From contig NZ_LT859959.1 of assembly GCF_900176205.1 (NCBI RefSeq), forward strand, positions 1,984,001 through 2,048,000: a DNA stretch of 64,000 nt. Direction: 5' to 3'. The first letter of the stretch is position 1. The number at the start of each line of letters is the position of its first letter. A program made the position numbers and the translations under genes. The stretch comes from Bradyrhizobium sp. ORS 285 (GTDB lineage Bacteria; Pseudomonadota; Alphaproteobacteria; Rhizobiales; Xanthobacteraceae). A model generated the notes under the pieces. It saw nothing but the letters and a program-made list of their open reading frames with translations. It did no database searches and was not told the origin of the DNA. Positions 52,982-61,731 of the stretch are shown here, in pieces.

Positions 52982-54562
52982 ATGAGCGAGGCTGCTGCTC
53001 TCTCCGCGCCGCGCGCCGGCAGTCCGTGGATCATCGCGGTGCTGGTGGCGCTCGCGACCTTCATGGAGGTGCTCGACACCACCATCGCCAACGTCGCGCT
53101 GCCCTATATCGCGGGCGGCATGGGCGTCAGCCAGGACGAATCCTCCTGGGTGGTGACGACCTATCTCGTCTCCAACGCCATCATCCTGACGGCGTCGAGC
53201 TATCTCGCCAAGCGCCTGGGGCGCAAGACCTTCTTCATCATGTGCCTCGGCCTGTTCACCTTGAGCTCGGTGCTGTGCGGCTTCGCCTGGAATCTGCAGG
53301 TGCTCTTGCTGTTCCGTATCCTGCAGGGGCTCGGCGGCGGCGGCATGGTGCCGGTGGCGCAGTCGATCCTCGCCGACTCCTTCCCGCCGGAAAAGCGCGG
53401 CCAGGCGTTCGCGCTGTTCGGCGTCGCTGTCGTCGTCGCGCCGGTGGTGGGTCCGACGCTCGGCGGCTATCTCTCCGACAACGCCTCCTGGCACTGGTGC
53501 TTCCTGATCAACGGCCCGGTCGGCGTCGCCGCAATGCTGCTGATCTGGCTGATCCTCAAGGAGCCGCAGGAGGTCACCGAGGAGCGGCGCAAGCAGGCGC
53601 ATGGCTTCGACGTGGTCGGATTCGTGCTGGTCGCGACGTTCCTCGGCGCGCTCGAACTGATGCTCGACCGTGGTCTGGAGGACGACTGGTTCGACTCGCG
53701 CTTCATCGTCATCACCGCCGCGGTCTGCGTCACCGCCTTCATCGCCATGATCCCCTGGGAGATGAACCAGAAGAACCCGACGGTCGACGTGCGCATGCTC
53801 GCCTCGCGCCAGTTCGGCGCCTGCTTCCTGGTGATGCTGGCAACCGGCGCGATCCTGCTCGGCACCACGCAGATGCTGCCGCAGATGGTGCAGCAGGATT
53901 TCGGCTACACCGCCACCTGGGCCGGCCTCGTGCTGTCGCCGGGCGGCCTGGTCACCATGGCCATGATGTTCGTGGTCGGGCGGCTCTCCGGCAAGGTGCA
54001 GCCGAAATACATGATCATGACGGGCGCTGCGGTCGTGGCGTTCGCGATGTACGACTTGACGCGGGTCTACGCCAATGTCGACTTCTGGTTCTTCGCGGAG
54101 TCCCGCATGCTCATCGGCATCGGCCTGCCGCTGATCTTCCTGTCGATCACCACGGCGTCCTACAACGGCATTCCCCCTGAAAGAACCGACCAGGCCTCGG
54201 CGCTCATCAACGCCGCGCGCAACACCGGCGGCTCGATCGGCGTGTCCTTGGCCGCCAACATCCTGGCGCATCGCGGCCAGTTCCACCAGAACCGTCTGGT
54301 CGAAAGCACGATCCCGTCGAACCCGGCCTATCAGGACACGCTGAACCAGGTCACCAACTACTTCGCCTCCCACGGCAGCTCGATGGTTCAGGCGAAGCAG
54401 CAGGCACTGGCCTGGATCGGCCAGACCGTGCAGTCGCAGTCGTCGCTGCTGGCGTATGTCGATGTCTACTGGGCCCTGATGCTGATCTCGCTGTCGGCGA
54501 TCCCGCTGGCGCTGACCCTGCGCAAGGTGAAGCTCGGCGGCGGGCCGGCCATGGCGCATTGA
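52982..54562 (+). CDS. DHA2-family MFS drug transporter (EmrB/QacA type)
   Basis: The 526-residue protein has 14 hydrophobic segments, the DHA2 number. Motifs include LDTTIANVALPYIAGG (family motif D1), a motif-A-like YLAKRLGRKTFFI, GLGGGGMVPVAQSI, and the motif C-like AVVVAPVVGPTLGGYL. It pairs with the HlyD-type adaptor as in EmrAB and should export hydrophobic toxic compounds using proton motive force. The genes are 10 bp apart and clearly co-transcribed. A palindromic repeat begins 11 bp after its stop. Confidence 0.94.
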   Translation: MSEAAALSAPRAGSPWIIAVLVALATFMEVLDTTIANVALPYIAGGMGVSQDESSWVVTTYLVSNAIILTASSYLAKRLGRKTFFIMCLGLFTLSSVLCGFAWNLQVLLLFRILQGLGGGGMVPVAQSILADSFPPEKRGQAFALFGVAVVVAPVVGPTLGGYLSDNASWHWCFLINGPVGVAAMLLIWLILKEPQEVTEERRKQAHGFDVVGFVLVATFLGALELMLDRGLEDDWFDSRFIVITAAVCVTAFIAMIPWEMNQKNPTVDVRMLASRQFGACFLVMLATGAILLGTTQMLPQMVQQDFGYTATWAGLVLSPGGLVTMAMMFVVGRLSGKVQPKYMIMTGAAVVAFAMYDLTRVYANVDFWFFAESRMLIGIGLPLIFLSITTASYNGIPPERTDQASALINAARNTGGSIGVSLAANILAHRGQFHQNRLVESTIPSNPAYQDTLNQVTNYFASHGSSMVQAKQQALAWIGQTVQSQSSLLAYVDVYWALMLISLSAIPLALTLRKVKLGGGPAMAH

Positions 54563-54573
54563 GCGACAACTGC

Positions 54574-54710
54574 GTAGGGTGGGCAAAGGCGCAGCCGCGC
54601 TCTCTCCACGGTTCCCGATCGCAATGGCGCCGTGCCCACCATTCTTTCCGCGTGTGCGGACGTACGGTGGGCACGCTGCCGCCTGACGGCGGCTGCTTTG
54701 CCCACCCTAC
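54574..54710. repeat. 137-bp nested palindromic repeat, diverged copy C
   Basis: The ends GTAGGGTGGGCAAAG and CTTTGCCCACCCTAC are identical to copies A and B at 24 kb. The inner pair GCCGTGCCCACC / GGTGGGCACG is kept, but the sequence between differs widely. The conservation of only the arms indicates selection or amplification acting on the palindrome. Confidence 0.85.
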
Positions 54711-54765
54711 AACTAGTCGCGGTGGTAACTTGAGGCGCGTCGGTGCCGATGAATGCGCCCTCTCC

Positions 54766-54772
54766 CCTTGTG
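54766..54772. repeat. Left target-site duplication of the IS element
   Basis: CCTTGTG directly precedes the IS left end and is repeated at 55960-55966. If the terminal repeats are read one base longer (15 bp), the duplication is CTTGT. Confidence 0.7.
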
Positions 54773-55959
54773 AGGGCTTTGCGCAAAGAGGTGATTGAGG
54801 CTGATCTAGCCTCGTGGGCTTTTTTGAAGGCGGTCGGCCTCTGTCGTTTGGCTGAGACCGGCTGCTATGGCGGCATTCTGCGTGCCCATCCCCATGATTT
54901 TTCATCCGCAGGCATGCCTCTCCCGTGGTGAGGATAGGATACCCGCGACGCGACGTAGATTGTAGGCACAGCAAGCAAGAACAACCTGGACCTTGTTGCG
55001 CGTGTAATTGAAGAAGCGCATGCGCCGCAGACCATATTGTTCCTTGAGAACCGCATAGGGTCTTTCAACCTCTGCGCGCACCTTTGCGATCAATTTATTG
55101 AGCTGCTTTTGCCGGGCTGTAAGTGCGTGATGCTTGTTCGCCCGGTGCATCAAACGGTCCTTGATGCCAGTCTTCTTCAGGCGCGCATGCCGGCGATGGG
55201 TGTAGTAAGCCTGATCGCCATAAACCGCTTTCTCGTCACCGCAGAAGAGCCGATCCGCGGGCTTGGTGTCCGTGACCGAGGCATCCGTCATATGAATGCG
55301 GCGAATGATCGTGTGACCCGCATCCACGCCGGTGTGGATCTTGTAGCCGTACACGCTCTTTTTGCCTTTCTTTCCCCACTTCGCATCGGGGTCGACAGAG
55401 GGCTTTGGCGGGGTCTCCTCTCGCTCTTTGGACGCTTTTCGAGGCGGTCTCGCACGAGCCGGAATCAATGAGGCATCCACGAGGGTGCCCTGCTTCAAGA
55501 TCAGATGCTTGGCTTCGAACTGACGGTTGATCTCCTCGAATATCTTCTCAATCAGTCCATCCTTGGCAAGTTCCTGCCTGAACCGCCACAGCGTGGTGTG
55601 ATCCGGCGTGCGGTCGTGCAGGCTGAGGCCGACAAAGCGACGGAACGACAGACGGTCCGCAATGGCAGCTTCCAGCGCCGGATCGGACAAATTGTGCCAG
55701 ATTCCGGCGAGCAAACACCGCAGCAGGACCTCCGCCGGATAGCTGCTGTTACCAGCGCCGTCGCCACCTCGCTTGCCGAGCAGCGATCGCAACGGCGCCC
55801 AGTCCACCACAGCGCCTACTTCGTCCAGGATGCTGCTTCGCGACTTACGAACCAAGCTGTCCGCCAGGCTCATCTGTCCGACTTTGCGCTCGACCATGAT
55901 TTTCGCCCCGACTCACGATAAAATTATCGAATCACGAAGCTGCAATTGCGCAAAGCCCT
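54773..55959 (-). mobile_element. IS5-family insertion sequence, 1187 bp
   Basis: The terminal inverted repeats AGGGCTTTGCGCAA (54773-54786) and TTGCGCAAAGCCCT (55946-55959) are perfect over 14 bp. One transposase gene fills most of the length. The total of about 1.2 kb is normal for IS5. Direct flanking repeats show a simple insertion. The transposase frame is intact and the ends are perfect, so the element may still be active. Confidence 0.88.
54902..55897 (-). CDS. IS5-family transposase
   Basis: The 331-residue protein has an N-terminal region with YPAEVLLRCLLAGIWHNLSD and RLSFRRFVGLSLHDRTPDHTTLWRFRQEL (IS5 DUF772-like). The DDE catalytic core is the Asp in GTLVDASLIPARARP, the Asp in YGDQAYYTHRRHARLK, and the Glu in VRAEVERPYAVLKEQYGL. 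It is full length without frameshifts. Start ATG 55897. It moves the surrounding IS element by a cut-and-paste DDE reaction. Confidence 0.93.
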   Translation of the reverse strand: MVERKVGQMSLADSLVRKSRSSILDEVGAVVDWAPLRSLLGKRGGDGAGNSSYPAEVLLRCLLAGIWHNLSDPALEAAIADRLSFRRFVGLSLHDRTPDHTTLWRFRQELAKDGLIEKIFEEINRQFEAKHLILKQGTLVDASLIPARARPPRKASKEREETPPKPSVDPDAKWGKKGKKSVYGYKIHTGVDAGHTIIRRIHMTDASVTDTKPADRLFCGDEKAVYGDQAYYTHRRHARLKKTGIKDRLMHRANKHHALTARQKQLNKLIAKVRAEVERPYAVLKEQYGLRRMRFFNYTRNKVQVVLACCAYNLRRVAGILSSPRERHACG

Positions 55960-55966
55960 CCTTGTG
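55960..55966. repeat. Right target-site duplication of the IS element
   Basis: CCTTGTG follows the right terminal inverted repeat and matches 54766-54772. Confidence 0.7.
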
Positions 55967-56173
55967 GGAGAGGGCATGTAGGACAGCGCGACAAGCTTGG
56001 TTGGGTGAGGGGTCTGTCTCGACGAACGCAACTCGCGGAGAGATACCCCTCACCCAACCGCATACCTGGATGGACCGGCGATGCCCTCTCCCACAAGGGG
56101 AGAGGGCGCTGTATTTGGCAGCGCCCTCGGCGGTCTCATGAGTAGAACATCACCGTACAGGATCAGGTCGTTA

Positions 56174-57025
56174 TCACACCGCCTCGTCCGCGATGCCATT
56201 GCGCAGCAGCCCGATCTTGTCGATCTCCACCTCCACCACATCTCCCGGCTTCATCCACAGCGGGGGTGTGCGGCGGGAGCCGACGCCGCCAGGGGTGCCG
56301 GTGGCGATGACGTCGCCGGGCTCGAGGCGGGTGAAGGAGGAGCAGTATTCGATCTGGCGCGGGATATCGAAGATCATCTGGCTGATCGTCGCTTCCTGCA
56401 CCACCTCGCCGTTGAGCCGCGTCTGCAGCTTGAGCGGGCCGAGATCGTCGATCTCGTCTGATGTCACCAGCCACGGACCGAATGCACCGGTGTCAGGGAA
56501 ATTCTTGCCCGGCGTGAACTGATGCGTGTGGCGCTGGAAGTCGCGCACGCTGCCCTCGTTGTAGCAGGCGTAGCCTGCGATGTGCTGGAACGCCTCACTG
56601 CGCGGGATGTAGCGGCCAGGCTTGCCGATGACGATGGCGAGCTCGCCCTCGAAATCGAGATCGGTGGAGACGCGCGGGCGGATGATGTTGCTGAGATGCC
56701 CCGTCTGGCTGTTGGCGAAGCGGCCGAACACCGTGGGGTTTTCGACCTCGGAGCGGCCGGTCTCCTTGCGATGGGTCTCGTAGTTGAGGCCGATGCAGAG
56801 GATCTTGTCGGGGTTCGGAATCACCGGCAGAAAGGTGATGGCCGAGAGCGCATGCCGCTGCGCGCCGCTCGCCGCGGCCGCGGCCTGCTTCAGCGCATCG
56901 GCGGCGATCGCCGACTTCAAATCGGGAAAGCGGTCGCGCAAGATGGCGCCGAGATCGGCGATTTCATCGCCTTCGACCAGTCCCCAGGACGTGACGTTGT
57001 TGATTTTAAAGCTCGCGAATTTCAT
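56174..57025 (-). CDS. Fumarylacetoacetate-hydrolase-family enzyme of an aromatic catabolic operon
   Basis: The 283-residue protein starts at ATG 57025 after AGAGGACA. It has an N-terminal KFASFKINNVTSWGLVEGDE. The FAH core shows ILCIGLNYETHRKETGR, the metal-ligand region DLDFEGELAIVIGKPGR, NEGSVRDFQRHTHQFTPGKNF, and GDVIATGTPGGVG. Members cleave or hydrate ring-fission products (fumarylpyruvate hydrolase, 2-oxopent-4-enoate hydratase and others). It is the last gene of a four-gene minus-strand operon with an extradiol dioxygenase and a flavin monooxygenase, so it should act on the ring-cleavage product. Confidence 0.9.
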   Translation of the reverse strand: MKFASFKINNVTSWGLVEGDEIADLGAILRDRFPDLKSAIAADALKQAAAAASGAQRHALSAITFLPVIPNPDKILCIGLNYETHRKETGRSEVENPTVFGRFANSQTGHLSNIIRPRVSTDLDFEGELAIVIGKPGRYIPRSEAFQHIAGYACYNEGSVRDFQRHTHQFTPGKNFPDTGAFGPWLVTSDEIDDLGPLKLQTRLNGEVVQEATISQMIFDIPRQIEYCSSFTRLEPGDVIATGTPGGVGSRRTPPLWMKPGDVVEVEIDKIGLLRNGIADEAV

Positions 57026-57039
57026 GGGATGTCCTCTGG

Positions 57040-58359
57040 TCAGGTCGAGACCGCCGCGACGGCGGAGGGGGAGGTTGGTTCCTGCGCCGTCCGCGCGAAG
57101 CGCGCGATCGTGCGCTCCGGGAAGATCAGGGCGAAGGCGGAGATGGCTCCGACGATAAGGACGCCGGCGGTGAAGGTCATGGCATGGGCATAGCCGAGCG
57201 GCGCGTTGCCGCCGGCCTCGCCGACGATCCATCCGGTGAGTGCATTCGAGATCAGCGCGGACGCGGCGTTGCCCGAATAGATCACGACGATCAGGCGGCC
57301 GCGCTGCACGGCCGGCGCGATGGCGCCGAGCGCGACGGGGCCGAAGATCGTGGTGAGGCTGGGGGCTGCGAAAGCAATCGCGACGCAGGCGAGCTGTAGC
57401 GGGCCTGACGTGACGATGCTGAGCAGCAGCGCGCAGCCGGCGGCGAGCAGCGCCAGCCCCGAGGCATGGCCGAGGCAGGCGCGCAGGCTGAAGCCCTTCC
57501 GCTGCAACAATTGCGTCAGCCAGGAGCCGCCGAGCAGCAGAGGCGACTGGAACAGATAGATGCCCGAAATGATCCAGCCGACCTCGACCTGCTTGTAGCC
57601 GAGCCCTAGCTGCAGGAAGGGCGGCAACCAGGTCGCGGACATGCCGACGATCCAGTACGACGCGGTCGACATGATGATGACGCCGATCACGGTCGCATCG
57701 CCCCACAGCACGCGCGTCGGCAGCGCCTTGTCCTTCGCCACGACTGCCGGTGCCTGCGCGGAGTAGGGGCCTTCACCGCCGACGAAGAACCAGCCGACCA
57801 TCCAGGCCAGACCGAGCAGACCGCAGAACAGGAAGCCGGTACGCCAGCCATAGTTGACGATCACATAGGTCAGGATCGGCCCGCCAGCCAAAAGACCGAC
57901 GCTGATGCCTTGCAGCACGACGGCGCTCGGCACGCTGCGCTTGTCCGCGGGAAACCAGTTGTAGCAGGCGTGCAGCGCAGTCGGCAGGCCGGGCCCTTCA
58001 CCGGCGCCGAGAATGATGCGGCAGATCACCAGCACCGCGACCGAGCTGGAGAAAAAGATCGGCAGCTGCGTCGCCGACCAGATCCCGGCCATGATCAGCA
58101 GCAGCCATTTCACCGGAAAGCGGCCGACCACGAACATGCCGACCGCCATGCCCGACAGCGAGAACAGCAGGAAGAAGCTGCTGCCGATCAGGCCGAAATC
58201 CTTCGGGCTCAAGCCGAGCTCCTTCATCATCGGCACGGCCGACAGGCCGAACACCAGCTTGTCGAAGAAGTTCAAGGTCTGGAACAGGAACAGCATGATG
58301 AGGACAGCGATGGCGCGTCCTCCCGCCGATCCCGTTGTGGCTCCCGTCGATGTCGTCAT
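57040..58359 (-). CDS. MFS permease for an aromatic acid (ACS-type)
   Basis: The 439-residue, 12-segment transporter shows FQTLNFFDKLVFGLSAVPMMKELGLSPKDFGLIGSSFFLLFS. ILGAGEGPGLPTALHACYNWFPADKRS follows, typical of anion:cation symporter family members that import aromatic acids or hexuronates. It lies 14 bp upstream of the FAH gene and 32 bp downstream of the monooxygenase gene, within the same operon. The likely cargo is the aromatic growth substrate. Start ATG 58359. Confidence 0.9.
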   Translation of the reverse strand: MTTSTGATTGSAGGRAIAVLIMLFLFQTLNFFDKLVFGLSAVPMMKELGLSPKDFGLIGSSFFLLFSLSGMAVGMFVVGRFPVKWLLLIMAGIWSATQLPIFFSSSVAVLVICRIILGAGEGPGLPTALHACYNWFPADKRSVPSAVVLQGISVGLLAGGPILTYVIVNYGWRTGFLFCGLLGLAWMVGWFFVGGEGPYSAQAPAVVAKDKALPTRVLWGDATVIGVIIMSTASYWIVGMSATWLPPFLQLGLGYKQVEVGWIISGIYLFQSPLLLGGSWLTQLLQRKGFSLRACLGHASGLALLAAGCALLLSIVTSGPLQLACVAIAFAAPSLTTIFGPVALGAIAPAVQRGRLIVVIYSGNAASALISNALTGWIVGEAGGNAPLGYAHAMTFTAGVLIVGAISAFALIFPERTIARFARTAQEPTSPSAVAAVST

Positions 58360-58391
58360 GGCGCTTCCCCGTGTGATTGATTGTTTTGTGA

Positions 58392-59915
58392 TTAGTGCAG
58401 TCGGTCGTTCAGCTCGCTCAGCAATGCCGCGAGCTCAGGCGCGTCCTTGGCGACGCCGTAGACGTAGTGGTCGGGCCGCACCAGCGCGGCTCTGCAGCCG
58501 TGGCGCTCGAACCAGCGCGCGACCACGCCGCTCTCTTCGTGCAGGCCGCTGCCGCCGACGATGATTGTCGTGATGTCGGCAGGTGCGGTCGCGCTGTCGA
58601 TCGGCGCCGTGCCGTCGAGCACGAGACGCCAGCCAGTGCCAGTGATCGTGTCGAGCAACGCCCGTCCGCCATCGCGCAAGATCCACGGCTGCGGGAACAG
58701 CGTGCCGTTGGCGGCACTCGGCTTCGAGGCCAGTAATCCCGTCGTCAGCGGCGGCACGATCTCCTGACGGGTGATGGTGCGCGGTGAACCGCCGCCTTCG
58801 GCGAGGATCCGCGCGTCGCGCGCTGCGGCAGCGACCGGTTCCTGCTCGCAGATCACCCGGCCGATCGCCTTGATGCGCGTGGTGAGCTCGCGCACATGCG
58901 TGCTGCGCTCGGTCTCGTAGCTGTCGAGCAGCGTGTCCTGTGACTCTGCCCGCAGCACGCGGATGAGCTTCCAACTGAGGTTCGCCGCGTCGCGCAGGCC
59001 CTGGCACATGCCCTGGCCGATGAAGGGCGGCTGCTGATGCGCGGCATCGCCGGCGAGCAGCACGCGTCCCTGCCGCCAGCGGCTCGCCACCAGCGCGTGG
59101 AAGCGATAGCTCGCCGCGCGCCACAGCTCGCCATCATCAGGAGAGAGCCAGGGCGAGAGCAACTGCCAGACCTGCTCCGGCTGCTCCATCACATGGCGGT
59201 CCTCGCCGGGACGGAGCATGATCTCGAAACGGCGGTGGTTGCCGGGGCCGATGATGTAGGTGGTGGGACGCGCCGGATTGCAGAACTGAGCGGCCGTCTT
59301 CGGCAGCTTGCCGGCGCCGTTGTCGTTGACTCGGAGATCGACCACCAGCCAGGGCTCGTCGAAGTCGAGATCGTCGAAGTGGATGCCGAGCTTCTGGCGG
59401 ACCGTGCTGGAGGCGCCATCACAGGCGATCACGTAGTCGGCGGTCACCTCCCGCGCCCTGCCATCCTCGTGCGTGAGGACGACGGTCGCCGCCTGCGCAT
59501 CCTGCCGGACGTCCACCAGCGTGGTGCCGAGCTCGACAGTGACCGACGGACAGCGCGCGACGCGGTCGCGCATCACCTGCTCGACCGGCGGCTGGGTGAA
59601 CACCATGCTCGGCGTGTAGCCGAGAGGGTAGGGCTCGCCGACCATGTCGATGCGTCGGATCAACTGTCCCTGGGCGCCGAAATGCTCCGAGGCCGGGAAC
59701 GGCGCAACGTAGCGGCTGACCTCACCGGCGATGCCGAGATTGTCGAACAGCCGCATGATCTCGTGATCGAGCGCGATCGCGCGCGGCTTGTCGTAGATGT
59801 CGCGGGCGCGGTCGATCGCGAGTGTTGAAATGCCTTCGCGGCCGAGCAGGCCCGCGATGACGGCCCCGGTCGGACCGAAGCCGATGATGATGACCTGATA
59901 ATGGTCTGCTGACAT
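58392..59915 (-). CDS. FAD-dependent aromatic hydroxylase (MhpA-like)
   Basis: The 507-residue protein begins at ATG 59915 (MSADHYQVIIIGFGPTGAVIA, the FAD-binding GxGxxG-like GFGPTG). It has DRARDIYDKPRAIALDHEIMRLFDNLG as in MhpA, the ADYVIACDGASSTVRQKLG motif (DG) and RVLLAGDAAHQQPPFIGQGMCQGLRDAANLSWKL, which binds FAD ribityl. It would use NAD(P)H and O2 to add a hydroxyl group ortho to an existing phenol, making a catechol for the dioxygenase encoded upstream. The C-terminal thioredoxin-like domain of the family is present (to LNDRLH). 3-Hydroxyphenylpropionate is one candidate substrate. Confidence 0.9.
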   Translation of the reverse strand: MSADHYQVIIIGFGPTGAVIAGLLGREGISTLAIDRARDIYDKPRAIALDHEIMRLFDNLGIAGEVSRYVAPFPASEHFGAQGQLIRRIDMVGEPYPLGYTPSMVFTQPPVEQVMRDRVARCPSVTVELGTTLVDVRQDAQAATVVLTHEDGRAREVTADYVIACDGASSTVRQKLGIHFDDLDFDEPWLVVDLRVNDNGAGKLPKTAAQFCNPARPTTYIIGPGNHRRFEIMLRPGEDRHVMEQPEQVWQLLSPWLSPDDGELWRAASYRFHALVASRWRQGRVLLAGDAAHQQPPFIGQGMCQGLRDAANLSWKLIRVLRAESQDTLLDSYETERSTHVRELTTRIKAIGRVICEQEPVAAAARDARILAEGGGSPRTITRQEIVPPLTTGLLASKPSAANGTLFPQPWILRDGGRALLDTITGTGWRLVLDGTAPIDSATAPADITTIIVGGSGLHEESGVVARWFERHGCRAALVRPDHYVYGVAKDAPELAALLSELNDRLH

Positions 59916-59938
59916 GAGGAAGCTCGTAGCTGAGAGGA

Positions 59939-60832
59939 TCAGGCGGCGAAGCCGACCGCGAGCTGCGCGGCCTTGACGTGATCGGCCTTGGGCGGCGCGA
60001 TGCCCCATTGATCGGTACGGCCGGGCGGCCAGACCCAATGGTCGGGCCCGCGCACGACGTAGTCGTCGTCGACCTGCAGCACCTCGGCGGTGTATTCGAT
60101 GACGGTGCCGACGGGATCGATGAAATAGGCGAACACGTTGTCGCCGGGCCCATGGCGTCCGACGCCCCAGGCGATCGGATAGCCGGCGTCGATCATGCGG
60201 CCGGCGCCGCGCATCACGCCTTCCCAGGTCGGCATCAGGAAGGCGACGTGGTTGAGGCCGTCGAGCTTGGCGCTGGCGATGACCACGGCATGGTGGTCGG
60301 AATTGCAGCGGACGAAGGCCATCGCTGCCGAGCGATCGGTCAGCTTGAAGCCGAGCGCCTTCTCGTAGAACGCGGCGGTGCGGTCGACATCTCTGCTGTT
60401 GAGATTGACGTGGGCGAGGCGCTCCGGAAGCTCCGGCCGCGAGGGTTTGGCCTCGTGTCTGGCGTCGCCGTGCACGAAGCGCAGCACGCAGCCTTCCGGG
60501 CTGCGCAGGCTCATGATCACGCCGCCATCTGGCGCCGCGTTCGGCGCAGGCGCGGCGATCAGCGTTGCACCCTCGCGGATGGCGTTGCGTGAGACCGCGT
60601 CGAAATCGGTCGCCTCGGCCAGGCGGAAGGTCACCGCCTTCAGCTCTGTGCGCTCGCTCCGATGCAGCGCGACGACGTGATGATCGCTCCCTGTGGCGCG
60701 CAGGTAGACCACGCCATCGGCCATCGCCACGCGCTCGAGTCCCCAGACCTCGCGATAGAACGCCTCGCAACGTCCGAGATCGGGCGTGCCGAGGTCGACG
60801 CTGCGCAGAGCCGTGACCGGAAACCGGGTCAT
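59939..60832 (-). CDS. Extradiol ring-cleavage dioxygenase-like VOC protein
   Basis: The 297-residue protein is placed at ATG 60832, eight bases after GGGAGGA; a start at 60856 is in frame but lacks such a site. It has two VOC domains. The second carries the 2-His-1-Glu triad of type I extradiol dioxygenases: His in LAHVNLNSRDVDRTAAFY, His in GLNHVAFLM and Glu in GTVIEYTAEV. The enzyme should open a catechol ring next to the hydroxyls with Fe(II) and O2. It is first in the operon, 23 bp before the monooxygenase gene. The divergent GntR regulator starts 176 bp away. Confidence 0.88.
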   Translation of the reverse strand: MTRFPVTALRSVDLGTPDLGRCEAFYREVWGLERVAMADGVVYLRATGSDHHVVALHRSERTELKAVTFRLAEATDFDAVSRNAIREGATLIAAPAPNAAPDGGVIMSLRSPEGCVLRFVHGDARHEAKPSRPELPERLAHVNLNSRDVDRTAAFYEKALGFKLTDRSAAMAFVRCNSDHHAVVIASAKLDGLNHVAFLMPTWEGVMRGAGRMIDAGYPIAWGVGRHGPGDNVFAYFIDPVGTVIEYTAEVLQVDDDYVVRGPDHWVWPPGRTDQWGIAPPKADHVKAAQLAVGFAA

Positions 60833-61008
60833 GGACGTGTCCTCCCGCGCGATCACCTTGGAGGTGCGCGCTATCTTTCTTGTGCCATGGCCGGTGATCC
60901 GGCTCGATCTTCTTTATTACATAAAAAATAGAAATCAAACAGAATTTATAAATTTTATGTTCTGAGGCAAAGCTCTATATTTGGTAGCGGAATCGGAGGA
61001 GATCGAAC
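60833..61008. promoter_or_regulatory. AT-rich divergent promoter/operator region of the catabolic operon and GntR gene
   Basis: The segment 60911-60960 is strikingly AT-rich in a GC-rich neighbourhood. It holds an 8-bp inverted repeat, ACATAAAA (60919-60926) and TTTTATGT (60953-60960), and a CAGAA...TTCTG pair. GGAGGAG (about 60992-60999) is the ribosome site for the GTG at 61009. These repeats are candidate GntR sites controlling both directions. Confidence 0.6.
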
Positions 61009-61725
61009 GTGGATGCGGTGGTGGAGGCCGAGGGGCAGGGCCCGTCGACCCAGGCAAGCCATGTGTATGACCGGCTGCGCGAGGACCTGCTGTCCGGGCG
61101 GCTGGCGCCGTCGCGCAAGCTGCAGATGCGCTTCCTGACCGAGACCTATCAGACCGGGCAGACGCCGCTGCGCGAGGCGCTGAACCGCCTCACGGCCGAC
61201 GGGCTGGTCGAGGTCCGCGAGCAGCGCGGCTTCTACGTCAAGGACATCAGCCGCGCCGAGCTCGCCGAGCTCACCAAGACACGCTGCTGGGTCGAGGCGC
61301 TGGCGCTGCGCGAGTCGATGAAGGCGGCGACGCCGCAATGGGAGGAGCAGCTGGTACTGGCGCAGCACCGGCTCAGCCGCGCGCCGCGCTCGCTCAGCGC
61401 TACCACCTTCGAGGACAATCCGGAGTGGGAGCGGCTGCACCGCATCTATCACCGCGTCCTGATCGCAAACTGCGGCTCGCAATCGCTCGTCGCGTTCTGC
61501 GGCCAGCTCGCCGACCAGCTCTATCGCTACCGCCGGCTCTCGATCCGCAAGGCGTTTCCGTCGCGCGCGGTCGGCGACGAGCACGCCGCAATCGTGCAGG
61601 CGGTGCTGAACGCCGATGTCGAGGGCGCCGTCGCGCTTCTCACCGCGCACTATCAACGCACGGCCGACGTGATCCTTCAGGACGAGACGATTTTCCCGGA
61701 GCTGCGCGTCACTGGGCGGGATTAG
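61009..61725 (+). CDS. GntR-family (FCD/FadR-type) transcriptional regulator
   Basis: The 238-residue protein starts at GTG 61009 after GGAGGAG. It has an N-terminal winged helix (SHVYDRLREDLLSGRLAPSRKL and GQTPLREALNRLTADGLVEVREQRGFYV). The FCD ligand domain follows, with WVEALALRESM and EHAAIVQAVLNADVEGAVALLTAHY. It is divergent from the four-gene aromatic operon and most likely represses it until an aromatic intermediate binds. It is convergent with the TetR gene (stops six bases apart). Confidence 0.92.
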   Translation: MDAVVEAEGQGPSTQASHVYDRLREDLLSGRLAPSRKLQMRFLTETYQTGQTPLREALNRLTADGLVEVREQRGFYVKDISRAELAELTKTRCWVEALALRESMKAATPQWEEQLVLAQHRLSRAPRSLSATTFEDNPEWERLHRIYHRVLIANCGSQSLVAFCGQLADQLYRYRRLSIRKAFPSRAVGDEHAAIVQAVLNADVEGAVALLTAHYQRTADVILQDETIFPELRVTGRD

Positions 61726-61731
61726 CGTGGC

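Larger units (their letters stand above)
54755..56109. repeat. Long palindromic repeat element split by the IS insertion
   Basis: The outermost arms GCGCCCTCTCC (54755-54765) and GGAGAGGGCGC (56099-56109) are complementary. Next inside, 55960-55977 and 56081-56098 are perfect 18-bp complements (left arm CCTTGTGGGAGAGGGCAT). An inner 15-bp pair GGTTGGGTGAGGGGT (55999-56013) / ACCCCTCACCCAACC (56045-56059) follows. Removing the IS and one copy of its target duplication rebuilds an uninterrupted 29-bp outer arm. No gene lies between 55960 and 56173. Confidence 0.85.

Noticed and set aside
57026..57706. N-terminal extension of the FAH-family gene through the MFS gene in one long frame
   Set aside because: The extension overlaps the MFS gene in another frame, and family homology begins only at ATG 57025, which has its own ribosome site. 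It is not a fusion.
59916..60938. Apparent fusion of the flavin monooxygenase with an upstream domain
   Set aside because: The upstream part is out of frame with the VOC dioxygenase gene that occupies the region. The monooxygenase N-terminus with its FAD motif begins at 59915.
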